A stretch of 64,000 bases of DNA from Beijerinckiaceae bacterium (GTDB lineage Bacteria; Pseudomonadota; Alphaproteobacteria; Rhizobiales; Beijerinckiaceae): assembly GCA_027533425.1 (NCBI GenBank), contig JAPZUD010000004.1, positions 186,001 to 250,000 on the forward strand, written 5' to 3'. A model generated the notes under the pieces. The model did not search any database. It was not told where the DNA came from and saw only the letters and a list, made by a program, of their open reading frames with translations. The position numbers and the translations under genes are program-made. Positions 57,702-64,000 of this stretch are shown here, piece after piece; positions within the stretch are counted from its first letter, which is position 1; each line of letters opens with the position of its first letter.

Positions 57702-59357
57702 ATGGCAGCCGCACAGCATTTCTCGATGCGGGGGAACGAGACGATCGGGGCCGGCCTTTGCGCCGCCTTCGGGGTCCTGTTCCTCATCATCGCCGGTCTG
57801 ACCGACCATTCAGGCTATGCCTTTCATATGGTGGTGATGGCCCTGGCCTCCGGGCTGGGCTTCTACGCCATCGTCAACCGGGCCGCGCAGGGGGAAACCC
57901 GCCACGAGCCGCTCGAGATCAACGGCCGGCCGAACTACAATGACGGTCCCGTCCGCTTCGCGACCATCGCGGCCATGTTCTGGGGGATCGCCGGCTTCAC
58001 GGTGGGGCTGCTCATTGCCCTGCAGTTGGCCTTCCCGGCCCTCAATTTCGACCTGCCCTGGACGAATTTCGGGCGGCTTCGGCCTCTCCATACCTCCGCG
58101 GTGATCTTTGCCTTCGGCGGCAACGTGCTGCTCGGCACGTCCTTCTATGTCGTCCAGCGCACCTGCCAGGCCCGCCTTGCTGGCGTGCTCTCGCCCTGGT
58201 TCGTCGTGCTCGGCTACAACCTTTTCATCGTCGTCGCCGGCACGGGCTACCTGCTCGGGATCACGCAGGGGAAGGAATATGCTGAACCTGAATGGTATGC
58301 CGACCTTTTCCTCACGGTGGTCTGGGTTGTGTACCTGCTGGTCTTCCTCGCCACGATCTGGCGCCGGAAGGAGCCGCATATCTATGTGGCGAACTGGTTC
58401 TATCTCGGCTTCATCGTCACGATCGCCGTGCTCCATCTCGGGAACAACGCGACGATCCCGATCTCGCTGACGAGCCCGAAGAGCTACATCCTCTGGTCCG
58501 GCATCCAGGATGCGATGTTCCAGTGGTGGTACGGCCATAACGCGGTCGGCTTCTTCCTGACTGCCGGCTTCCTGGCCATCATGTACTACTTCATCCCGAA
58601 GCGGGCGGAACGGCCGGTCTATTCCTACCGCCTCTCCATCATCCATTTCTGGGCGCTGATCTTCCTCTATATCTGGGCGGGTCCGCATCACCTGCACTAT
58701 ACGGCTCTGCCGGATTGGGCCCAGACCCTCGGCATGACCTTCTCGATCATGCTCTGGATGCCCTCCTGGGGCGGCATGATCAACGGCCTGATGACCCTGT
58801 CCGGTGCCTGGGACAAGCTCCGCACCGACCCTGTCCTGCGGATGATGGTCGTCTCGGTGGCCTTCTACGGGATGAGCACCTTCGAAGGCCCGCTCATGTC
58901 CATCAAGGCGGTGAACTCGCTCAGCCACTACACCGACTGGACCATCGGCCATGTGCATTCCGGCGCCCTCGGCTGGGTCGGCTATGTGTCCTTCGGGGCC
59001 ATCTACTGCCTCGTGCCTTGGCTCTGGAAGCGCGAGCGGCTCTATTCGAACCGGCTGGTCGAATGGCACTTCTGGATCTCGACCATCGGTATCGTCTTCT
59101 ACATCAGCGCGATGTGGGTCTCCGGCATCATGCAGGGCCTGATGTGGCGCGCCTATACGAGCCTCGGCTTCCTTGAATACTCCTTCGTCGAGACCGTGGC
59201 CGCGATGCATCCCTACTACGTGATCCGGGCCTTCGGGGGCGGGCTGTTCCTGCTCGGTTCCCTGCTCATGGCCTACAATCTCTGGATGACGGTCCGCGCA
59301 GTCGCCCCCCGGGCGGAAGACGTTCCGGCCAATCTCCAGCATGTTCCTGCGGAGTGA
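57702..59357 (+). CDS. ccoN: cbb3-type cytochrome c oxidase subunit I
   Basis: Catalytic haem-copper subunit of the high-affinity terminal oxidase that reduces O2 at low tension. The 551-residue protein has about 12 helices, with [59 protein letters not shown] and [19 protein letters not shown] carrying the conserved histidines. Follows an FNR box by 61 bases. First gene of ccoNOQPGHI. Confidence 0.96.
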   Translation: MAAAQHFSMRGNETIGAGLCAAFGVLFLIIAGLTDHSGYAFHMVVMALASGLGFYAIVNRAAQGETRHEPLEINGRPNYNDGPVRFATIAAMFWGIAGFTVGLLIALQLAFPALNFDLPWTNFGRLRPLHTSAVIFAFGGNVLLGTSFYVVQRTCQARLAGVLSPWFVVLGYNLFIVVAGTGYLLGITQGKEYAEPEWYADLFLTVVWVVYLLVFLATIWRRKEPHIYVANWFYLGFIVTIAVLHLGNNATIPISLTSPKSYILWSGIQDAMFQWWYGHNAVGFFLTAGFLAIMYYFIPKRAERPVYSYRLSIIHFWALIFLYIWAGPHHLHYTALPDWAQTLGMTFSIMLWMPSWGGMINGLMTLSGAWDKLRTDPVLRMMVVSVAFYGMSTFEGPLMSIKAVNSLSHYTDWTIGHVHSGALGWVGYVSFGAIYCLVPWLWKRERLYSNRLVEWHFWISTIGIVFYISAMWVSGIMQGLMWRAYTSLGFLEYSFVETVAAMHPYYVIRAFGGGLFLLGSLLMAYNLWMTVRAVAPRAEDVPANLQHVPAE

Positions 59358-59360
59358 ATC

Positions 59361-60128
59361 ATGTCGACTTCTCCCCAAGCTCAAACCGGCAAGCCTTCGC
59401 TCTGGGCGCGCCACAAGATCTTCGAGACCAATTCGATCCTGCTCATCCTGGGCATCCTGATCGTGGTCTCGATCGGCGGGCTCGTCGAGATCGCCCCGCT
59501 CTTCTACCTGCGTTCGACAATCGAGAAGGTGGAGGGCATGCGGCCCTATACCCCGCTCGAGCTCGCCGGGCGCGCCATCTATGTCCGCGAGGGCTGCTAC
59601 AACTGCCACAGCCAGATGATCCGCCCGCTGCGGGACGAGATCGAGCGCTACGGCCATTTCTCCCTCGCGGCCGAGAGCATGTATGACAAGCCGTTCCAGT
59701 GGGGCTCGAAGCGCACGGGGCCGGACCTCGCCCGCGTCGGCGGCAAGTATTCCGATGCCTGGCAGCTCCAGCATCTGAACGCACCCCGCAGCCTCGTGCC
59801 GCAATCGATCATGCCGGGCTATCCGTTCCTCGCGACTACGGAACTCGATGTGAACCGGATTGCCCAGGAGATGCGCGTCAACCGGATGAGCGGCGTGCCC
59901 TATACCGACGAGATGATCGCCAATGCGGTGACCGATCTTCGCGCGCAGGTCGATCCGGATCATCCCCAGGCTGATGCCTTCCAGAAGCGTTACCCCAAGG
60001 CGGCCAGCCGTGACTTTGACGGCAATCCGCAGCGGATCACCGAGGCGGATGCGATGATCGCCTACCTGCAGATGCTCGGAACGCTGGTCGACTTCAAGAA
60101 ATACGACAACAAAGCAAACCTGCGCTGA
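59361..60128 (+). CDS. ccoO: cbb3-type cytochrome c oxidase subunit II (mono-haem)
   Basis: Membrane-anchored monohaem cytochrome c of the cbb3 oxidase, 255 residues. An N-terminal helix ([19 protein letters not shown]) precedes the haem site CYNCHSQM (CxxCH) and the [13 protein letters not shown] region. Two bases after ccoN. Confidence 0.95.
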   Translation: MSTSPQAQTGKPSLWARHKIFETNSILLILGILIVVSIGGLVEIAPLFYLRSTIEKVEGMRPYTPLELAGRAIYVREGCYNCHSQMIRPLRDEIERYGHFSLAAESMYDKPFQWGSKRTGPDLARVGGKYSDAWQLQHLNAPRSLVPQSIMPGYPFLATTELDVNRIAQEMRVNRMSGVPYTDEMIANAVTDLRAQVDPDHPQADAFQKRYPKAASRDFDGNPQRITEADAMIAYLQMLGTLVDFKKYDNKANLR

Positions 60129-60138
60129 GGAGCACGAT

Positions 60139-60294
60139 ATGGCCCAGATGTATCACCTCCTCGCCTCGATCGCCCAATCCGTAGGGGTCCTGTACTTCAT
60201 GGGGATGTTCCTGGCGGTTGTCGCCTACGCCCTGTGGCCCCGTAACCGCGAGACCTTCGATCGCGCGGCCTCCATTCCTCTGAAAGACGAGTGA
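60139..60294 (+). CDS. ccoQ: cbb3-type oxidase small subunit CcoQ
   Basis: Small membrane subunit of 51 residues that stabilises the complex. One membrane helix (VGVLYFMGMFLAVVAYALWP), then a short charged tail RNRETFDRAASIPLKDE. Start and stop fit exactly between ccoO and ccoP, with GAGGAG 6 bases before the ATG. Confidence 0.9.
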   Translation: MAQMYHLLASIAQSVGVLYFMGMFLAVVAYALWPRNRETFDRAASIPLKDE

Positions 60295-60297
60295 GCC

Positions 60298-61191
60298 ATG
60301 ACCAACCCGAACCACACCGCCCACGAGCCCGATTTCGATGCCGTGACAGGCCAGTCGACGACCGGCCACAGCTGGGATGGGATCCGCGAGCTCAACACAC
60401 CCTTGCCGCGCTGGTGGCTCTGGACGTTCTACGTCACGATCCTCTGGTCGATCGGTTACTGGCTGGTCTATCCGGCCTGGCCCCTGATCTCGAGCCACAC
60501 CACCGGTCTGTTCGGCTATTCCAGCCGCGCAGCTGTCGCTGTGGAGGTGCAGGCACTCGAGCAGCGGCGTGACCAGCAGGCGGCCGGGCTGAAAACGGCC
60601 AGCCTCGAGGAAATCAAGGCCAGCCCGGACATGCTCCGTGTCGCGTTGGCCCGCGGCAAGGCCTCCTTCGCCGAGAATTGCGTGGGCTGTCACGGCCAGG
60701 GCGGAACCGGCGCGCCGAGCTATCCCAACCTGACCGATGATGACTGGATCTGGGGCGGGGCCCTCAAGGATATCGAGGCCACGATCCAGCACGGGATCCG
60801 CTGGACGCAGAATGCCGATACCCGCATGGGCGAAATGCTCGCCTTCGGCCGTCAGGGCATGCTGAAGAAGGACGAGATCGAACAGGTCGTGGATTTTGTC
60901 CGCTCCCTGGCGAAGCTCGATACCGCCAAGGGCGCGAATCTCGCGGCCGGCAAGACGCTCTATGACGCCAATTGCGCCTCGTGCCATGGCGAAGCCGGCA
61001 AGGGTAACCGCGAGGTCGGCGCCCCCGACCTGACCGATGCGATCTGGCTCTACGGCTCAAGCCGCGAGGCGATGATCGAGTCGGTCCATAATGGCCGTGC
61101 CGGTATCATGCCGGCCTGGGCAAGCCGGCTGGATCCCGTCACGATCAAGGCGCTCACGGTCTATGTCCACTCGCTTGGCGGTGGGCAATGA
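60298..61191 (+). CDS. ccoP: cbb3-type cytochrome c oxidase subunit III (di-haem)
   Basis: Membrane-anchored dihaem cytochrome c passing electrons to CcoN, 297 residues. An N-terminal helix (TPLPRWWLWTFYVTILWSIG) precedes two haem-binding CxxCH sites, CVGCHGQGG and CASCHGEAG, about 105 residues apart. Three bases after ccoQ; its stop overlaps ccoG by 4 bases. Confidence 0.95.
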   Translation: MTNPNHTAHEPDFDAVTGQSTTGHSWDGIRELNTPLPRWWLWTFYVTILWSIGYWLVYPAWPLISSHTTGLFGYSSRAAVAVEVQALEQRRDQQAAGLKTASLEEIKASPDMLRVALARGKASFAENCVGCHGQGGTGAPSYPNLTDDDWIWGGALKDIEATIQHGIRWTQNADTRMGEMLAFGRQGMLKKDEIEQVVDFVRSLAKLDTAKGANLAAGKTLYDANCASCHGEAGKGNREVGAPDLTDAIWLYGSSREAMIESVHNGRAGIMPAWASRLDPVTIKALTVYVHSLGGGQ

Positions 61192-62636
61192 CCTCGAATG
61201 CCGCGATCCCGGATGAGGATGGACCGCTCTACGTTTCGGCGAAGAAGGTCTATCCCCAGAGCGTGAAGGGCCGGTTCCGCCGGATCAAATGGGCCCTTCT
61301 CGCCTTCTGCCTGGGCATCTACTATTTCCTGCCCTTCGTGCGCTGGGATCGCGGCCCGGCGCTGCCGGATCAGGCCGTCATGGTCGATTTCGAGCGGCGC
61401 CGCTTCTATTTCTTCTTTATCGAGCTCTGGCCGCAGGAGGTCTATTACCTCACCGGCCTGCTCATCCTGGCAGCGATCGTGCTGTTCCTGATGAACGCGA
61501 TCGCCGGGCGGATCTGGTGCGGCTATCTCTGTCCGCAAACGGTCTGGACCGACCTGTTCTTCGCGGTCGAGCGTCTGATCGAGGGCGACCGCCGCGACCG
61601 GATCAAGCTCGATTCCCAGGGCTGGAGCGCCTCGAAGATCGGGCTCAAGGCCGCCAAACATTTCGTCTGGCTGATGATCGCCTGGTGGACCGGTGGCGCC
61701 TGGGTTCTGTATTTCTCCGATGCACCCACGCTCGTGAAAGACCTTGCAACCTTCCAGGCCCCCTTCTCGGCCTATCTCTGGATCGGCATCCTCACGGCCA
61801 CCACCTATGTCTTTGCCGGCCACATGCGCGAGCAGGTCTGCCTCTACATGTGCCCCTGGCCGCGCATCCAGGCAGCCTTGACCGATTCCGATGCGCTGAA
61901 CGTCACCTACAAGTTCGATCGCGGCGAACCGCGAGCCTCGGTGAAGCAGGCCGCCCAGCTCAAGGCGGCGGGGCAGCCGGCAGGTGATTGCGTCGAGTGC
62001 AAGCAATGCATCGCCGTCTGTCCGACGGGGATCGACATCCGCGAGGGCACCCAGCTCGGCTGTATCCAGTGTGGCCTTTGCATCGATGCCTGCGATGACG
62101 TCATGGGCAAGCTCGGCCGCCCGACCGGCCTGATCGGCTATGACACGCTGAAGGCCGTCGAGGCCCGCGCCTGCAGCACCACGCCGCCCGCGCTCCGCCT
62201 CGTCCGCCCGCGCACGATCCTTTATGCGGCGATCATCGCTTTTGTCGGCGGCGCCATGCTGTACCAACTCGCCACCCGCGCCTTTCTTGGCATGTCGGTT
62301 GTGCATGAGCGGACCCCGCTTTTCACCACGCTGAAGGATGGCTCGATCCGCAACGCCTACACGCTCCGGATTGCCAACAAGCGCTCGGAGGAACGGCCCG
62401 TCGCCATCACCCTCGATGCGCCGATGGGCACGACCTGGGAGGTCGTCGGCGCGCAGCAGACGGCAGACTGGCGCCCGATCGTCGTCATCCCGCCGGATTC
62501 GACCCTGGATGTCAGGCTGTTCGTCACCATGCCGCAGCCACAGGCCAAGGGCCCCTCGCAGATGATCCAGATCAAGGCGGCGGATCTCTCCTTCGGCGAG
62601 AATGCAACCGTGAAAGACAATTTCTTCGCTCCATGA
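61188..62636 (+). CDS. ccoG: cbb3 oxidase assembly/regulatory ferredoxin CcoG (FixG/RdxA)
   Basis: Membrane copper- or redox-related factor for cbb3 assembly, 482 residues. Several helices are present (for example LLILAAIVLFLMNAIAG) with IWCGYLCPQTVWTDLFFAVE, then two 4Fe-4S-type motifs in CVECKQCIAVCP and GCIQCGLCIDACDDVM. The C-terminus is a soluble domain with a beta-sandwich look. Coupled to ccoP by overlap. Confidence 0.93.
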   Translation: MTSNAAIPDEDGPLYVSAKKVYPQSVKGRFRRIKWALLAFCLGIYYFLPFVRWDRGPALPDQAVMVDFERRRFYFFFIELWPQEVYYLTGLLILAAIVLFLMNAIAGRIWCGYLCPQTVWTDLFFAVERLIEGDRRDRIKLDSQGWSASKIGLKAAKHFVWLMIAWWTGGAWVLYFSDAPTLVKDLATFQAPFSAYLWIGILTATTYVFAGHMREQVCLYMCPWPRIQAALTDSDALNVTYKFDRGEPRASVKQAAQLKAAGQPAGDCVECKQCIAVCPTGIDIREGTQLGCIQCGLCIDACDDVMGKLGRPTGLIGYDTLKAVEARACSTTPPALRLVRPRTILYAAIIAFVGGAMLYQLATRAFLGMSVVHERTPLFTTLKDGSIRNAYTLRIANKRSEERPVAITLDAPMGTTWEVVGAQQTADWRPIVVIPPDSTLDVRLFVTMPQPQAKGPSQMIQIKAADLSFGENATVKDNFFAP

Positions 62637-62648
62637 CAGGGAGGCCGC

Positions 62649-63203
62649 ATGTGCTGCTGCGGTTGTATGGCGATGCCCGTTGAGATTCCCGACCCAGCAA
62701 GCGCCCCGGCCCGTGAGCCCTTCCGGCTGACGGGCCGTCATGTTCTCGTGATCTTCATTGCCTTCTTCGGCATCGTGGCCGCCGTCAACGGCTACATGAT
62801 GCGGCAGGCGCTGCAGACGATGCCGGGGCTGGATGCCCGCAATGGCTATGACGTCAGCCAGCGCTACAATGCCGAGCTGGCTGCGGCCGCCGAGCAGGAT
62901 CGCCGCGGCTGGAAGACGGAGATCCGGCTCGACCGCAAGGGCAATGCCCTGGAACTCGCCCTCTCGCTGAGTGACCGCGATCTCCGCCCCGTTTCCGGCC
63001 AGCGCGTCAAGGTTCGCTTTGCCCATCCGGCCAGCCGCCATCTCGACCGCGAGGCGACACTCAGCGAAACCGGTCGCGGGCGGTATTCCGGCAACCTGCC
63101 TGGCATTGCCGCAGGCCAGTGGTCCTTGATCCTGACCATCGAGGATCCGGCCGACAATCTCCCGCTCTACACCTCGCGCAACCGCATCGAGCTGGGTTCC
63201 TGA
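62649..63203 (+). CDS. ccoH: cbb3 oxidase biogenesis protein CcoH/FixH with Cys-rich N-terminus
   Basis: Helper for copper insertion and cbb3 maturation, 184 residues. It has one membrane helix (HVLVIFIAFFGIVAAVNGYM) then a periplasmic FixH domain. GGGAGG lies 5 bases before the ATG at 62649, which supports this start and thus the peculiar N-terminus MCCCGCMAMP, three consecutive cysteines plus a fourth. Alternative ATGs at 62667 and 62673 would remove it. Cys/Met-rich termini can bind copper, consistent with its role beside CcoI. Confidence 0.88.
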   Translation: MCCCGCMAMPVEIPDPASAPAREPFRLTGRHVLVIFIAFFGIVAAVNGYMMRQALQTMPGLDARNGYDVSQRYNAELAAAAEQDRRGWKTEIRLDRKGNALELALSLSDRDLRPVSGQRVKVRFAHPASRHLDREATLSETGRGRYSGNLPGIAAGQWSLILTIEDPADNLPLYTSRNRIELGS

Positions 63204-63204
63204 C

Positions 63205-64000
63205 ATGGCGGCCGAGCTTGCCACCCCGCCGGCCGATCTGCGCCAGTTCCTGCGCGTCTCGCCGGACGAGGCCTTTGTCAGCCTCGATCTTGCCGTCGAT
63301 GGCATCAAATGCGCCGCCTGCATGGCCACGATCGAACGCGCCATGTCCCGCGAGCCGGGCGTGGTCGGTGCCCGTGTCAATCTCGGTGCAAAGCGCCTGC
63401 ACGTGACCTTCGAGCGCCGCGAGGCCGATCCGGCCCGTATCCTCCGGCGGCTCGACGAGCTGGGGTTCAAGGCCTACCCGTTCTCGCCGCGCCAGGTCGA
63501 GGACAGCAAGGCGCAGGAAATGCGCCGCCTGCTCCGCTGTCTCGGTGTGGCGGCTTTTGCCTCGATGAATGTGATGCTGCTCTCGGTGGCCGTCTGGTCC
63601 GGCCACGAGACCGGGCTCGACCCGACCACGCGTGATCTGTTCCACTGGCTCTCGGCGCTGATCGCCCTGCCGACCGCCGCCTATTCCGGCCGGCCGTTCT
63701 ATGAAAGCGCCATCGGCGCCCTGAAACGTCGCCGCGTGAACATGGATGTGCCGATCACGCTCGGCATCTGCCTCGCACTGGTCATGTCGGTCTTCGAGGT
63801 GCTGCGTCATGGCGAGCACGCCTATTTCGACGGCGTGGTCATGCTGCTCTTCTTCCTGCTGATCGGCCGGACTCTGGACCAGGTCATGCAGCGCCGCACC
63901 CAGCTCGTCGCGGCCAATCTCGCGGCCTTGCGCGCGGAATTCGCAACCAAGCGCCTGCCCGACGGCACCTGGCGCGATGTGCCGATCGACATGGTCGAGC
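63205..64000 (+). CDS. ccoI: Copper-transporting P1B-type ATPase CcoI/FixI (cut by window end)
   Basis: Copper pump that supplies the cbb3 oxidase. The first 265 residues are visible: an N-terminal heavy-metal-associated domain with the CxxC motif GIKCAACMATIER (C36, C39), then the first transmembrane helices and the start of the actuator domain. The CPC metal site and the phosphorylation DKTGT motif lie beyond the window. One base after the ccoH stop. Confidence 0.93.
   Translation, partial: MAAELATPPADLRQFLRVSPDEAFVSLDLAVDGIKCAACMATIERAMSREPGVVGARVNLGAKRLHVTFERREADPARILRRLDELGFKAYPFSPRQVEDSKAQEMRRLLRCLGVAAFASMNVMLLSVAVWSGHETGLDPTTRDLFHWLSALIALPTAAYSGRPFYESAIGALKRRRVNMDVPITLGICLALVMSVFEVLRHGEHAYFDGVVMLLFFLLIGRTLDQVMQRRTQLVAANLAALRAEFATKRLPDGTWRDVPIDMVE

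Noticed and set aside
57810-59963. Minus-strand frame opposite ccoN and ccoO (about 717 codons)
   Set aside because: Antisense to the cbb3 oxidase subunits; product is His/Asp/Gly-rich without a recognisable family.
61161-63470. Minus-strand frame opposite ccoG, ccoH and ccoI (about 769 codons)
   Set aside because: Shadow of the assembly genes.

Overview
The window is a stretch of high-GC chromosome from an alphaproteobacterium, most likely of the order Hyphomicrobiales (Rhizobiales). The evidence is the block fpg/ubiE/ubiB/coaBC/dut beside rpsT-dnaA-dnaN-recF and gyrB, a Caulobacter-type cpa/tad pilus locus with a CtrA-like site, an FnrL-type regulator next to ccoNOQP-GHI, and intergenic palindromes resembling those common in Rhizobiales. 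Genus and species cannot be read from the sequence. No phage, transposase, CRISPR array or rRNA gene was seen.

Layout. 0-10.5 kb: housekeeping genes (5' end of mutS, two-domain malic enzyme, UDP-glucose dehydrogenase, HrpB helicase, a DUF1194 exported protein, and a M17 peptidase/MarR/NlpC-P60 group). 10.6-20.1 kb: Tad/Cpa pilus machinery, with tadD convergent to cpaA-cpaBCDEF-tadBC; no pilin gene is visible. 20.2-37.8 kb: chromosome-maintenance and coenzyme core: arfB, gyrB, an apparent dnaA-dnaN-recF-DUF817-LysE run, a roughly 700-base dnaA-rpsT intergenic region, a TauE-type permease, enoyl-CoA hydratase, mutM, ubiE-ubiB-coaBC-dut, cysK, and tRNA-Arg(CCG).

38.0-56.1 kb: an accessory catabolic island. 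A LacI regulator is divergent from a sulfonate/taurine-type ABC importer with an unexpected DegT-family aminotransferase, a histidinol-dehydrogenase paralogue that looks like sulfopropanediol dehydrogenase (HpsN), an SDR and a Zn-type alcohol dehydrogenase. Three TGAAA-N4-TTTCA operators lie about one every 58-59 bases between the divergent genes. Back to back with this are a LacD-like aldolase, a FucI-family isomerase and a Gfo/Idh/MocA oxidoreductase, divergent from a sugar-type ABC importer followed by a convergent aldose 1-epimerase. Together they suggest uptake and breakdown of a sugar or polyol acid, possibly an organosulfonate; this is inference and a sugar kinase is missing.

56.4-64 kb: microaerobic respiration. 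An FNR-type regulator with the expected iron-sulfur cysteines, a small unknown gene, then ccoNOQP (cbb3 oxidase) and ccoGHI (assembly; ccoI is cut by the window end). A near-consensus FNR box lies 61 bases before ccoN, so the neighbouring regulator probably controls the oxidase.
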